Notes: generated by a model not told the origin, from the letters alone. Shown: positions 42,881-52,372, numbered from the stretch's first letter. The stretch: 64,000 nucleotides of DNA from Novosphingobium sp. Fuku2-ISO-50 (GCF_001519055.1 NZ_KQ954290.1:5997-69996), one strand, 5' to 3'. Translations and numbers: made by a program.

Positions 42881-44226
42881 CGACCTCGGCCATCCTCCGC
42901 CCGCGCCTGCTGGTGGCTGCACTGTTGGCGACCTGCACGCTCAATTTTGCCGACCGCGCAGTGTTCTCGGCTCTGGCGCAAACCATCAAGGCCGATCTCG
43001 GGCTGACCGATCTTCAACTCGGCCTGTTGCAGGGTCTGGTCTTTGCCTTGCTCTATGCACTGGCAGGTCTGCCGATCGGGCTGCTGGCGGAACGTTGGCC
43101 GCGCAAGCGGATCATCGCCATCTGCACGATGATCTGGTCCGCCGCCACCGCCGCCACCGGCTTTGCAGGCGGCTTTCTCGGACTGGCGGCAGCGCGCCTG
43201 ACGGTCGGCATGGGCGAAGCGGGCTTTGTGCCTCCTGCCGCGTCGCTGGTGGCCGATATCGTGCCACGTGAAAAGCGCGCCTCGACGTTCGCGCTCGTCA
43301 TGCTGGGCAGCCCGCTCGGCGCATTCGCAGGCGCCACGCTCGCCGGGCTTATCGCCGGGGCCTGGCATTGGCGCATGGTCTTTCCGCTGTTCGCCCTGCC
43401 CGGCTTCATCATGGCGGCGATCCTGCTGTTTGTCGTTGATGAACCTGCGCGCGGGACATTCGACCAGCCCGAAGCAAAAGCCGAGGCCCCGCCGTTCCGC
43501 GAATTTCTGCGCACGGTGCTGAGCAATCCCCCGCTGCTGTGGGTGATTGCAGGGGGCGGCCTGGCGGGTTTCGGCATGACCGCGATCTCGCAGTTCCTGG
43601 CGATTTTTCTCGCCCGCGCCCACCATCTGGACGTGCGCGCGGCAGCCGCGTCTTTCGGCATGATTTCGGGTCTGTCGATCACGTTCGGCCTGCTGGTGGG
43701 CAGCTTTGGCACCGACCGGCTGGCCCGGCACGATGCGCGCTGGCCGGCCTGGGGTGCGGCGATCGGCCTGGTGCTGGCGCCGCCGCTTTACTGGTTCGCG
43801 TTTCATGCCGCAGCGCTTGGCACAGCCTTTGCGCTGCTCTTGGCCGCAGGCGGCTTTCTGCTGATGTTTTATGGCCCCACCACGGGCATGATCCAGAACC
43901 TGTTGCCCACCCGCATGCGCGCCAGCGGCGTCGCGCTTTATACGCTGCTTTACACGCTGCTGGGCTCGGGACTGGGGCCGGTCTTCGTCGGCTTCCTGTC
44001 CGACCGCTTCGCCCGGCTTGCCTTTGTCGGCAACTATGCGACGGCGTGCCCCGCCGGTCTTCCCGCCAAGGGCGCGACCGAAGCGCTGGCAGCGGCATGC
44101 CGCCAGGCCTCGGCCAGCGGTATCCGGTCGGCCCTGTCGATGGCGGTGCTCGTGTTTTTCGTTTCGGCGCTGTGCTTTCTTGCCGCAGGGCCAGGGCTCA
44201 AACGCGCCGCTCAGACCAGAGCGTAA
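42877..44226 (+). CDS. MFS transporter, spinster-like
   Basis: A 449-residue major facilitator with about 12 helices. The first helix contains CTLNFADRAVF and the loop 2-3 signature is LPIGLLAERWPRKR; helix 4-5 shows RLTVGMGEAGFVPPAASLVAD, typical of the spinster-type carriers common in sphingomonad catabolic clusters. It is coupled to the SnoaL-like gene by ATGA. Its last 16 bases overlap the convergent DUF3237 gene. The substrate is unknown. Confidence 0.88.
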   Translation: MTTSAILRPRLLVAALLATCTLNFADRAVFSALAQTIKADLGLTDLQLGLLQGLVFALLYALAGLPIGLLAERWPRKRIIAICTMIWSAATAATGFAGGFLGLAAARLTVGMGEAGFVPPAASLVADIVPREKRASTFALVMLGSPLGAFAGATLAGLIAGAWHWRMVFPLFALPGFIMAAILLFVVDEPARGTFDQPEAKAEAPPFREFLRTVLSNPPLLWVIAGGGLAGFGMTAISQFLAIFLARAHHLDVRAAAASFGMISGLSITFGLLVGSFGTDRLARHDARWPAWGAAIGLVLAPPLYWFAFHAAALGTAFALLLAAGGFLLMFYGPTTGMIQNLLPTRMRASGVALYTLLYTLLGSGLGPVFVGFLSDRFARLAFVGNYATACPAGLPAKGATEALAAACRQASASGIRSALSMAVLVFFVSALCFLAAGPGLKRAAQTRA

Positions 44227-44672
44227 TAGCGAAAGAGCGTGCGGTCCGGGTCCGTCCGTCGCTCTCCCCCGCCGACGATCACCGTGCGGGTCAGCCAGTC
44301 ATGCGGGCCTGCCGGAACGCGAAAATAGGGCGTCAGCTTGAAATAGGACGGTTGCGGCGCGCCCGCAGCGGGCCGCACCAGATAGCCCAGATTGCGGATA
44401 TAGATCATCGTGCCGTCGCTCGCCTGAAGAAGGTAATGGGCACAAAGTTCGATCGTGCCGTCCGCACGCACCGTGGCGTAATCCGCGCCCGAATGCGGCA
44501 CCACGCTGCCGGTCAGCCGCGGCCCGCTGATCGTGCCGCCGGTGGCAGGGGTATAGCCCTGATGCCCGCCACCGGGCAGCGGCCCGAATATCGCGCGATC
44601 CGGGCCGAACAGGACCTCGATGTCGAAGACATGCTCCAGACCGCAATCGGCCGAAGTGGGGACAAGCGTCAT
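44211..44672 (-). CDS. DUF3237 family protein (first of two)
   Basis: A 153-residue member of the DUF3237 (UPF0311) family, small beta-barrel proteins of unknown function. The family core is visible: ISGPRLTGSVVPHSGADYAT, then YLLQASDGTMIYIRNLG. It overlaps the hydrolase stop by 4 bases and is the last gene of the operon 46842 to 44211. It is a paralogue of the protein encoded by 46354-46842 at the other end of the same operon (shared GPRL-G-VVP-SG-DY pattern), though clearly diverged. Confidence 0.85.
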   Translation of the reverse strand: MTLVPTSADCGLEHVFDIEVLFGPDRAIFGPLPGGGHQGYTPATGGTISGPRLTGSVVPHSGADYATVRADGTIELCAHYLLQASDGTMIYIRNLGYLVRPAAGAPQPSYFKLTPYFRVPAGPHDWLTRTVIVGGGERRTDPDRTLFRYYALV

Positions 44673-46357
44673 GGCATTTCCTCCAGCGGAACGAACGGCA
44701 GCAGCAGACTCGAATCATGATCCCCGCCACAGCGCAGGATATGCGTGCCCGCATTGCGGGTCTCCTCGTGGAGGGCAAAGGGCAGATTGACGCCCTCTTC
44801 CTTGCGATAGATGTCCGCCCCCGCCACGACCAGCCGCAACGTCTCGCCCGCAGCAAAGCGCACCGAGAAAGGCCAGATCTCGATATCTACCGCCACGCAT
44901 TGCCCCGGAGCCAGCCGATCTTCGGCGCGGTGGGGATGCACCGGCCGCTCCGGCGTCGAAAGCACGGGATCGAGCGCGCGATGGCTCACCCTTTGCCAGC
45001 CCAGGGCAATCGGGCCGTTTTCATAAAAGGCGTAAAAGGTGAAGCCCACCTCGTGCCCCTGCGCATCCAGTTTCTGCAAGGCGATGAAAAGATCGGCATC
45101 GTCGCTGCCTTGCGCCTCGACCCACAGGCGCAACGACGCGTGCCCGGTGATTTCGGCCGGAGCGGCAAATGTGTGATCGAACTGCGCCGCCCCTTCGCGC
45201 GCCGCATAGCGCGCCTCGCTGTTCGCGACGGGCGCCTCGGCCAAAGCTGTTTGTGCAGGATCGAGATAAAGCCGCCGGTATTGCGTGCGTGCCGGCGGCC
45301 ATTCATGCTCGGCGCGCTCGTGCGCCACCCCATGCGCCTCGCGCACCTCGATGCGCACTTTGGGCCAGGCGGCCAGCGCTGTCGGGCGGTCGAACAGATA
45401 ATGGTCGAAGAAAGTCGCCTGCCGCTCGCGGCTTTCGGGCCGATAGTAATGCGCCCATTTTTTGGCCCCATGCACGTCGAGCCATTTTTCGCGGCTGGAC
45501 ATGCGGCGCCAGGCCTCGATCGTGCCGCGCAGATGGAGCCCCTGATCCGACCAGCTTGCGACCACATAGGCGGGCTGGGTAATGCCTTCGAGATCGAGCG
45601 CCTTGGATTCCCAGAATGCGTCGAACAGCGGATGCGCCTTGACGTTTTCCCAGGTGTTTTCGGTCTGCCCCAGCGAAAAGCGGATATTGTCCGAGGCACG
45701 CGGCAGAAACCCGGTTTCAGGAATGCCGCCATGATAGGCAAATTCGCGATACCAGTCGGAAAAGCCTTCCCACGGGTTGAGTGCGGCGAGCGCGGGTGGA
45801 CGCAGCGGCGCCACCAGATACTGGATCGCGGCAAGATAGGACACGCCGGTCATCCCCACCCGCCCGTTGCACCATGGCCGCGATGCCAGCCAGTCTATGG
45901 CATCGGCGCAATCGAGCGCCTCTTGTATGCCATTATGGTGAAAATCCCCGCCCGACAGCCACGCTCCGCGCGGATCGACCACTGCGACGCCGACCCCGCG
46001 CATCGCCCAGAACACGGGATCGGGCGCCTCGAAAGCGGTAAGGTCGGAAAGCCAGGCCGGATCGACCCCCGAACGCGGCCAGAACACCTGATTGGTCAGC
46101 GCGTGTTTGCCGTATGGCCCCCATGCCAACAGTATCGGCACCCCCGAAACCGTGCCTTCGGGCCGGTAGAGATCGGCGAAAATCTCCACCCCGTCGCGCA
46201 AGGCGATGCGGCAATTGCGCTCGATGGTCAGCCCGCGCTCGTTGCTGCGGACATAGTCCGGCGGCGGCAGAGGCGGCTTGTGCGTCGCGCTGTGGGGATC
46301 GACCCCGGGCCGCATCAGCCACGGGAAAGTCCCGCTCGCCGCCGCCCCGCCGCTCAT
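44669..46357 (-). CDS. CocE/NonD family hydrolase, cytoplasmic
   Basis: A 562-residue S15/CocE-type hydrolase without signal peptide, unlike the one at 17847. The serine nucleophile is in VGMTGVSYLAAIQYL, the acid probably in ASWSDQGLHLRG and the histidine probably in VHGAKKWAHYYRPE. The C-terminal jelly-roll covers about 370-562. Enzymes of this type hydrolyse esters or amides. The start at 46357 overlaps the DUF3237 stop by 4 bases, and the end overlaps the other DUF3237 start by 4 bases, so the three proteins are made together. Substrate unknown. Confidence 0.83.
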   Translation of the reverse strand: MSGGAAASGTFPWLMRPGVDPHSATHKPPLPPPDYVRSNERGLTIERNCRIALRDGVEIFADLYRPEGTVSGVPILLAWGPYGKHALTNQVFWPRSGVDPAWLSDLTAFEAPDPVFWAMRGVGVAVVDPRGAWLSGGDFHHNGIQEALDCADAIDWLASRPWCNGRVGMTGVSYLAAIQYLVAPLRPPALAALNPWEGFSDWYREFAYHGGIPETGFLPRASDNIRFSLGQTENTWENVKAHPLFDAFWESKALDLEGITQPAYVVASWSDQGLHLRGTIEAWRRMSSREKWLDVHGAKKWAHYYRPESRERQATFFDHYLFDRPTALAAWPKVRIEVREAHGVAHERAEHEWPPARTQYRRLYLDPAQTALAEAPVANSEARYAAREGAAQFDHTFAAPAEITGHASLRLWVEAQGSDDADLFIALQKLDAQGHEVGFTFYAFYENGPIALGWQRVSHRALDPVLSTPERPVHPHRAEDRLAPGQCVAVDIEIWPFSVRFAAGETLRLVVAGADIYRKEEGVNLPFALHEETRNAGTHILRCGGDHDSSLLLPFVPLEEMP

Positions 46358-46842
46358 AGCACGACGAAATAGTGAATGCGGTTGGCGTTGGGCACTTTTT
46401 CCGCGACGCCGACAAAGACATGCTGGCTCATCCACGCATGCGGACCTTCGGGCGCATCGAACCGCGGGGTGACGCGCATGTAATATTCGTCGAACGAGAC
46501 GGGTTCGTTGCGTCGCATCTTTTCGGCGATTTCCGGGCTGCGCGCCCAGCGAAAACCGGTGTTCTGCAAATAGATGATCGCCCCGTCATCGGCTTCGAGG
46601 AGATAGCGCGCGTCGAAATCGATCACCCCGCCCGGCCGCGTCAGCGGATAGTCGCCACCCGACATCGGCACCACGCGACCATTGAGCCTTGGCCCTTCGA
46701 TCACCCCCTCGGCGGCGAAGATGGCCGCGCGCATATCGCCACGCGCAGCCGGTTTGATCCAATAGGGCCGCGACAAGGCGATGGAGATGGTAAAGGCGTG
46801 TTCCAGCTTCGGCAGGAAAGGATGGGGCTCGGTCATGGCCAT
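46354..46842 (-). CDS. DUF3237 family protein (second of two)
   Basis: A 162-residue DUF3237 (UPF0311) protein. Core: IEGPRLNGRVVPMSGGDYPL, then YLLEADDGAIIYLQNTGFRW, and a C-terminal VTPRFDAPEGPHAWMSQHVF. It is first in the operon, with a probable MarR operator just upstream. The start may be MAMTE (46842) or MTE (46836). Two paralogues flank the CocE-type hydrolase, which suggests a heteromeric or paired role. Function unknown. Confidence 0.85.
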   Translation of the reverse strand: MAMTEPHPFLPKLEHAFTISIALSRPYWIKPAARGDMRAAIFAAEGVIEGPRLNGRVVPMSGGDYPLTRPGGVIDFDARYLLEADDGAIIYLQNTGFRWARSPEIAEKMRRNEPVSFDEYYMRVTPRFDAPEGPHAWMSQHVFVGVAEKVPNANRIHYFVVL

Positions 46843-46856
46843 GTCATGAATGCCCA

Positions 46857-46874
46857 GTGTTGATCCGTCAACAC
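46857..46874. promoter_or_regulatory. MarR-type operator
   Basis: GTGTTGA and TCAACAC are perfect 7-base arms separated by four bases (TCCG). The palindrome lies in the 75-base divergent gap between the DUF3237 operon and the marR gene, where MarR-family repressors normally bind. Confidence 0.7.
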
Positions 46875-46917
46875 ATATCTCGTTGCATTTCCGTCGCCGC
46901 TTTGGCAGCCCCCGGCG

Positions 46918-47397
46918 ATGGCATTACCACCCACGTGGAATCTTTTCGGTGGCGACCATATTCCCCACCGTCTCCTGCTGCTTGCACGCATGCTCGACCG
47001 CGAAACCGCGCGCATGCTTCAGCACGAATTTGCGCTGACCGTTGCCGAATGGCGGGTTCTGGCCTTTTTGAACTCGGTCGGCCCGTCGAGCGCGGCCGAC
47101 ATCGGCGCGGCCTTTGAATCCGACCGCGCCGAAGTCAGCCGCGCCGTCGCCCGGCTGACCGATGGCGGATTGATCGTCCGCGCCCCGGATACCGCCAATC
47201 GCAAAAAGATGATCCTGTCACCCACTCCGGCGGGCACAGCGATTTTTGCCGAGGCGCGCCAGGCACGCCAACGCTATTTCCAGGCCATCCTTCAGGATCT
47301 TTCGCCCGAAGAGCGGGGCGTCTTCAACGCGTCGCTGCACAAGATCGCCGAACGTGTCGCGCTGTTCCGCGACAAGCCGGACACACTGCCGCAATAG
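46918..47397 (+). CDS. MarR family transcriptional regulator
   Basis: A 159-residue winged-helix repressor. The recognition region reads AADIGAAFESDRAEVSRAVA, followed by the wing GLIVRAPDTANRKKMILSPT, typical MarR features. It is divergent from the DUF3237-CocE-DUF3237 operon, with a GTGTTGA/TCAACAC palindrome between, and should repress both directions until a phenolic or similar ligand binds. The start at 46918 fits the family N-terminus (LFGGDHIPHRLLLLARMLDR). Confidence 0.87.
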   Translation: MALPPTWNLFGGDHIPHRLLLLARMLDRETARMLQHEFALTVAEWRVLAFLNSVGPSSAADIGAAFESDRAEVSRAVARLTDGGLIVRAPDTANRKKMILSPTPAGTAIFAEARQARQRYFQAILQDLSPEERGVFNASLHKIAERVALFRDKPDTLPQ

Positions 47398-47400
47398 CGG

Positions 47401-48315
47401 TCAGACCATCGGCGGCTCGCCCATCCGCACCAGATCGGCCAGCGTCTGCGTTACCGGTGCGGCAACGCCCGCTGCGACGGCCAGCCGGCCAATGGCGCCG
47501 TTGATCGCCTCGATCTCCGTCCGCCGCCCGGCAAGGCGGTCCTGCAGCATCGACGCCTTGTGCCCGCGATGATGCGCCAGCGCATGGTCGATCCGCGCGG
47601 CGATCCGCGCGACATCAAGGTCAATTCCCTGTGCCGCGGCAGTGGCCGCCGTCTCGGCCACCACAGCCATGGCAATCCGGCGCCCCGGCGGGCAATCCAG
47701 CCCACCCACGGCAAGGCCGGTCATCGTCGCCAGCGCATTGAGCGCGGCGTTGAAGGCAACCTTTTCCCAAACCGCCGCGCGCACATCGGCATCGGCCACC
47801 GCCGCCAGTCCCGCGCCGGTCAACAGCGCGGCCAAGGCCCCCGCTTCATCTTGCGCGGCGGGGCAATATCCGCCCAGCTTGATTTGCCCCGCGCCATGCG
47901 AGACCACGCGATTGGGCCCTTCCAGATCGGCGGGCAAATCGGTCACGCCCCATAGCGTGCGTTCGGGGCCAAACACGTCGGCCAGCGCCTCGACATTGCC
48001 CAGCCCGTTCTGCAGCGTCAGCGCAAGACAATGGCCGTCGGCCAGATGTGCCACCGAGCGCGCAGCGGCGGCGCTATGGATCGCCTTGGTAAACAGCATC
48101 ACCAGATCGACCGCGCCGGTCACCTGTTCGGCGCGCGCCGCCTTCACGCGCGCACGATGCTCGCCGGCATCGTCGCGCAAGACGACGCCCTGCTCCGCGA
48201 TCAGCGCCAGACGTGCGGCATCGACGTCGACCATGACGATTTCGTTTCCGCCCAGTGCCAGCCGCGCCGCAAACAGACAGCCCATCGCCCCCGCCCCGAC
48301 CATGACAATACGCAT
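47401..48315 (-). CDS. Ketopantoate reductase family protein
   Basis: A 304-residue NADPH-dependent dehydrogenase of the ApbA/PanE (2-dehydropantoate 2-reductase) family. The nucleotide-binding signature is MRIVMVGAGAMGCLFAARLA and the catalytic lysine is in AVWEKVAFNAALNALATMTG. Many alphaproteobacteria carry several of these, and only one makes pantoate; the others reduce other 2-keto compounds. Placed between marR and lysR in a catabolic region, it may reduce a 2-oxo acid of the local pathway rather than make pantothenate. Confidence 0.83.
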   Translation of the reverse strand: MRIVMVGAGAMGCLFAARLALGGNEIVMVDVDAARLALIAEQGVVLRDDAGEHRARVKAARAEQVTGAVDLVMLFTKAIHSAAAARSVAHLADGHCLALTLQNGLGNVEALADVFGPERTLWGVTDLPADLEGPNRVVSHGAGQIKLGGYCPAAQDEAGALAALLTGAGLAAVADADVRAAVWEKVAFNAALNALATMTGLAVGGLDCPPGRRIAMAVVAETAATAAAQGIDLDVARIAARIDHALAHHRGHKASMLQDRLAGRRTEIEAINGAIGRLAVAAGVAAPVTQTLADLVRMGEPPMV

Positions 48316-48385
48316 CAGCCACTCCCCTCGCCCGCACCCGTGCGTGGCACATGCGCGCGAGTATCCCGGGCAGAGCGCGCGGCGG

Positions 48386-49294
48386 TCAAGCCCATCCCCC
48401 GGGCACCAGCGGCAGATAGCGCAGAAAGCGCCGCGCCGCGTCCGGCAGCAGCCCGGTGCGGCGGCGGTAGAGGAAAAACCGCCTTTCGCGGACGAACTGC
48501 GGCGCAGCGACCAGCATCACGGCTTGCTGCGCCAGATGTGCGGCAAGCAACGGCTCGGGCAGCCAGCCGAGCAGGCTGCTGTGCGCGACCAGCGCGATCA
48601 TGGCCTCGACCGATGCGCTTTCCGCCACGATCCGCGCCGGTTCCAGCCCCAAGGTCTGCACCAAAGCTGAAAATTGACGGCGCGGCGTGGCATCGGCTGG
48701 GGGCATGACCCAGCCTTCGGCCATGAGCATGGTGGCATCGACCATCCCTTCACCAAGACGCGGATGCCCCTTCGCACAAAACACCGAAAAGCGGTCGGCA
48801 TAGTCGCAAAGGCCGATCAATTCGACTTCGGCACTGTCGAGCGCGCCCGCCGTTATCGCCAGATCGATCTGGCGCCGCAGCAGACCATCAAGCAGGTCGC
48901 CGTCGACCGCCTCCAGCAGTTCGAGACGCAACTGCGGATTGTCCTCCAACATGCGCCCCGCACTCGGCGCGACCAGCGCGCGCATCACCGCCGCCACCGC
49001 GCCAATCCGGACCGCGCCCCGGCGCAGACCGACCAGCGCGTCGAGTTCATCACGCGCCGCCTGCATTTCAAACGCCAGCAGGCGCGCGTGGAGCAACAGC
49101 ACTTCGCCCGCGTGGGTCAGCACCATGCCCTTGCTCTCACGATCAAACAGGCGATGGCCGAGTTGCCGCTCCATCGCCTGCAACACGCGGCTGAGCGAGG
49201 GTTGGGTCAGATTGACCACGTGCGCGGCGCGGCCAAGGCTGCCGGTATCGGCAATCGCGAGAAAGGCGCGAAGGTGGCGTTCATCAAAACTCAT
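48386..49294 (-). CDS. LysR family transcriptional regulator
   Basis: A 302-residue LysR-type regulator. The N-terminal helix-turn-helix is FLAIADTGSLGRAAHVVNLT followed by QPSLSRVLQAMERQLGHRLF; the C-terminal effector domain spans about 90-300. It is divergent from the benzoylformate decarboxylase/Rieske oxygenase genes and has a LysR-type motif in the gap at 49302-49318, so it probably activates that operon in response to an aromatic compound. Confidence 0.88.
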   Translation of the reverse strand: MSFDERHLRAFLAIADTGSLGRAAHVVNLTQPSLSRVLQAMERQLGHRLFDRESKGMVLTHAGEVLLLHARLLAFEMQAARDELDALVGLRRGAVRIGAVAAVMRALVAPSAGRMLEDNPQLRLELLEAVDGDLLDGLLRRQIDLAITAGALDSAEVELIGLCDYADRFSVFCAKGHPRLGEGMVDATMLMAEGWVMPPADATPRRQFSALVQTLGLEPARIVAESASVEAMIALVAHSSLLGWLPEPLLAAHLAQQAVMLVAAPQFVRERRFFLYRRRTGLLPDAARRFLRYLPLVPGGWA

Positions 49295-49301
49295 GCAGTA
49301 T

Positions 49302-49318
49302 GCGTATGGGTTTTACGC
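49302..49318. promoter_or_regulatory. LysR-type binding motif
   Basis: GCGTA and TACGC are separated by 7 bases and contain a T-N11-A core, the form of LysR-type activator sites. It lies 8 bases before the lysR start and about 98 bases upstream of the mdlC-like gene. Confidence 0.45.
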
Positions 49319-49415
49319 GAATTTGCAATTGCTTCTATTGCCCAAATCGCCCAGCCTGACGCCGCGAAAAATGGGCAGTCGGCCAATCAGAGCCAAACGC
49401 CCCGCAGGAGAGACG

Positions 49416-51008
49416 ATGCCCGAAAGCCCTGCCATCGGCGCGACTGCCGCTTGCCCCTCGACCGTGCGCGATGTCACAATCGACTTGCTGCGCGCGGCGG
49501 GCATGACGACGATCTTCGGCAACCCCGGCTCGACCGAACTGCCGATGTTTCGCGATTTTCCCGATGATTTCCGGTATATTCTGGGTCTGCAGGAAAGCGT
49601 TGCCGTAGCCATGGCCGACGGCTTTGCGACGGCCACGCGCAAGGCTGCATTGATCAATCTGCACAGCTCCGCGGGCGTCGGCCATGCTCTGGGCGCGGTG
49701 TTCACCGCATTCAGGAACCAGACCCCGCTGGTGATCACCGCAGGCCAGCAGGCGCGCTCGATCCTGCCCTACGAACCATTCCTCTTTGCCGAACGGCCAA
49801 GCGAATTTCCGCGCCCCTTTGTCAAATGGGCCGTCGAACCGGCCCGCGCACAAGATGTGCCCGCAGCGATCGCCCGCGCCTATGCCGTGGCGATGGAGCC
49901 GCCCTGTGGACCGACGTTCGTCTCCGTGCCCGTCGACGATTGGGATCAGCCGTGCGCCCCGCTGACCTTGCGGCCCATTTCGGCCACGCGCCACCCCGAC
50001 CCTGCCGCGCTGGCCCAGTGTGCGCAAAGCCTGGCGCGGGCTCGCCGCCCGGCCATCGCCGTTGCCGCGGGCGTTGCGCGCGATTGCGCGTGGGATCTGG
50101 TTGTCGCCCTGGCCGAGCGGCACGGCGCCAGCGTCTATGTCGCCCCCATGGCATCGCGCGCCGGATTTCCCGAGGACCATCCGCTGTTCGCCGGTTTCCT
50201 CGCCGCCTCGCGCGAGGCGATTGTTGCAAGCCTTGCCCCGCATGACGTCGTGCTGGCGCTGGGCGGGCCGATGAACCTCTATCATGTCGAGGGCCACGGC
50301 CCGCATCTGCCCGACGGGTGCGAGGCGTGGCTGATCGGCGACAACCACACCCACGCCGCATGGGCCCCGCAAGGCCGGGCCATTGTCGCCAGTTGCGATG
50401 TGGCGATCGCGGGGCTGCTGGCAGGGCCGGACCCGGTGGCGCGCGCATGGCCCGCGCCGCGCATCGTTGCGCCGGTAGCGGGCGATGTCATGACCGATGC
50501 CCTTGTCGTGTCCCGTCTGGCGGCATTGCGCGCGCCCGGTTCGATACTCGTCGAGGAAGCCCCCTCGACCCGTGGTCCGATGCACGACCATCTGCCGATC
50601 CTGCGACCCGACACGTTCTACACAACGGCGAGCGGCGGTCTCGGCTTTGCCCTGCCCGCCGCTGTCGGCATCGCGCTGGCGCGGCCGGGGGAGAAAGTCA
50701 TCGCCCTGCTTGGCGACGGGTCGAGCATGTATGCCATCCAGGGCCTGTTTTCCGCCGCCGCGCTGGGCCTGCCGATCAGCTTTATCATCATCCGCAACGG
50801 CCGTTACGAGGCGCTGCACAGTTTCGGCCGCCATTTCGGGCTGCAACAGCCGGTGGGGACCGAATTGCCCGTTCTCGACTTCTGCGCCCTGGCTGCGGGA
50901 CACGGCGTTCCGGCGCGGCGGGCAGACGATGCCGCAACTCTCGAAGAGGCTTTGTGCTGGTCGCTCGCCGCCGACGGGCCGACTCTGGTCGAGGCAGTGG
51001 TGGCATGA
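49416..51008 (+). CDS. mdlC: Benzoylformate decarboxylase-like TPP enzyme
   Basis: A 530-residue TPP-dependent decarboxylase that by family converts an aryl-glyoxylate to an aromatic aldehyde and CO2. It has the benzoylformate decarboxylase pattern FGNPGSTELPMF with Ser39, the cofactor Glu60 in LGLQESVAVAMADG, His83 in NLHSSAGVGHALGA and a Tyr-His in LGGPMNLYHVEGHG; the TPP motif is LGDGSSMYAIQGLFSAA. The start has GCAGGAG upstream. The gene overlaps the oxygenase alpha gene by 4 bases. Substrate could be benzoylformate or its hydroxy or methoxy derivative; MdlC of Pseudomonas is 528 residues. Confidence 0.8.
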   Translation: MPESPAIGATAACPSTVRDVTIDLLRAAGMTTIFGNPGSTELPMFRDFPDDFRYILGLQESVAVAMADGFATATRKAALINLHSSAGVGHALGAVFTAFRNQTPLVITAGQQARSILPYEPFLFAERPSEFPRPFVKWAVEPARAQDVPAAIARAYAVAMEPPCGPTFVSVPVDDWDQPCAPLTLRPISATRHPDPAALAQCAQSLARARRPAIAVAAGVARDCAWDLVVALAERHGASVYVAPMASRAGFPEDHPLFAGFLAASREAIVASLAPHDVVLALGGPMNLYHVEGHGPHLPDGCEAWLIGDNHTHAAWAPQGRAIVASCDVAIAGLLAGPDPVARAWPAPRIVAPVAGDVMTDALVVSRLAALRAPGSILVEEAPSTRGPMHDHLPILRPDTFYTTASGGLGFALPAAVGIALARPGEKVIALLGDGSSMYAIQGLFSAAALGLPISFIIIRNGRYEALHSFGRHFGLQQPVGTELPVLDFCALAAGHGVPARRADDAATLEEALCWSLAADGPTLVEAVVA

Positions 51009-52372
51009 GCGAAGGCACGGACAGGACGATACCCATGCGCATCAGCGACTTTATCGACGATCGCCCCGCAGAGGGCATTTTTCGCGTCCATCGCAAAGTG
51101 TTCACCGATCCGGCCATCTTCGAAATGGAAATGCGCCACTTGTTCGAAGGCGGCTGGATTTTTCTCGGCCTTGCCGCGCAAGCGCCCGAACCGCACGACT
51201 ATTTCACCACGTATGCCGGTCGCGTGCCCATCCTTGTCCAGTGCGACGGCGAAGGGGTGCGGCGAGCCTTCGTCAATTCCTGTCCGCACAAAGGCGCGCG
51301 CCTCGCCCAGCGCCGTTGCGGCAACGCCCGCATGCATGTCTGCCCCTATCACAGCTGGAGCTTTGATTCCTCCGGCCGCAATCGCGCGATCAAGTGGAAG
51401 GCAGCGGGCGCCTATGCCCCCGCCTTCGATTCCGACAGCCATGATCTTGCACCGATCGCCCGCTTCGACGAATATCGCGGCTTTCTGTTCGGCAGCCTCG
51501 CCGCCGATGTCCCCGATCTGGCCGACTATCTGGGCGAAGCGCGCAAGCTGCTCGACCTGGTCGCCGATCAGAGCGAAGAAGGGCTCGAACTGGTCCCGGG
51601 CCAGGTCACTTTCACGTTTCGCGCCAATTGGAAACTCCAGCTCGAAAACTGCTCGGACGCCTATCACTTTACCTCGGCACACCCGTCCTACATCCGCATT
51701 CTCGAACGGCGCCAGCAGGAAGCCTGCGACGATGTTGTCGCCTCGGTGTTCGAAAACAGCGATTATTGGAAAGAGGAAACCAAGGGCATCGGCGGCGGCA
51801 GTTTCAGCTTTGCCAACGGCCACGTGCTCAACTGGGGCGTCTTCGGAGTGACCCCTGCGCTGCCGCTGTACGAGCGCGCGCAGGATCTTGCCGACCGCCA
51901 TGGCGAGGGCAAGCGCGACTGGATGTTCAACATGCGCAACCTCACCATCTTTCCCAATCTGCAAGTGGCCGAAAACGCGTCGAGCCAGTTGCGCATCCTG
52001 CGCCCGCTCGCCCCCGATCTGACCGAGATGCAGACATGGTGCATCGCGCCCAAGGGCGAAAGCGCCGCTGCACGCCGCCAGCGCATTCGCCAATATGAGG
52101 ATTTCTTCAACCCCACCGGCATGGCCACGCCCGACGATACGGTCAGCTATGAAAACTGCCAGATCGGCTTTGCCGGCCTCGTCAATCCGTGGTTGCAAGG
52201 CTATGCCCGGGGGATTGCGGCCAGTGTGGCAGGGGGCAACCGCTTTGGCGACAAGATCGCGCTGAAACCGGCGCGCAGCGTTCTGGCCGAATCGCAATTG
52301 TGCGACGAAACGCTCTATCACAGCTATTATCGCGCCTGGGCCAGCCGTCTTGCGCCGGGGTTCCCCGCATGA
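51005..52372 (+). CDS. Rieske ring-hydroxylating oxygenase alpha subunit
   Basis: A 455-residue large subunit of an aromatic ring dioxygenase. The Rieske cluster ligands are Cys93 and His95 in SCPHKGARL and Cys113 and His116 in VCPYHSW. The mononuclear iron site is Asp218, His221 and His226 in ENCSDAYHFTSAHPS. BenA/anthranilate-type and salicylate-type enzymes have this length. Its electron partners (ferredoxin and reductase) are not encoded nearby. It overlaps the mdlC-like and beta-subunit genes by 4 bases, so all three are co-expressed. The aldehyde or acid produced by the decarboxylase may lead to its substrate. Confidence 0.88.
   Translation: MSEGTDRTIPMRISDFIDDRPAEGIFRVHRKVFTDPAIFEMEMRHLFEGGWIFLGLAAQAPEPHDYFTTYAGRVPILVQCDGEGVRRAFVNSCPHKGARLAQRRCGNARMHVCPYHSWSFDSSGRNRAIKWKAAGAYAPAFDSDSHDLAPIARFDEYRGFLFGSLAADVPDLADYLGEARKLLDLVADQSEEGLELVPGQVTFTFRANWKLQLENCSDAYHFTSAHPSYIRILERRQQEACDDVVASVFENSDYWKEETKGIGGGSFSFANGHVLNWGVFGVTPALPLYERAQDLADRHGEGKRDWMFNMRNLTIFPNLQVAENASSQLRILRPLAPDLTEMQTWCIAPKGESAAARRQRIRQYEDFFNPTGMATPDDTVSYENCQIGFAGLVNPWLQGYARGIAASVAGGNRFGDKIALKPARSVLAESQLCDETLYHSYYRAWASRLAPGFPA

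Noticed and set aside
44717..46372. A 551-codon + strand open frame
   Set aside because: It is the shadow of the CocE-type hydrolase, which has its nucleophile motif and ATGA overlaps on the minus strand.
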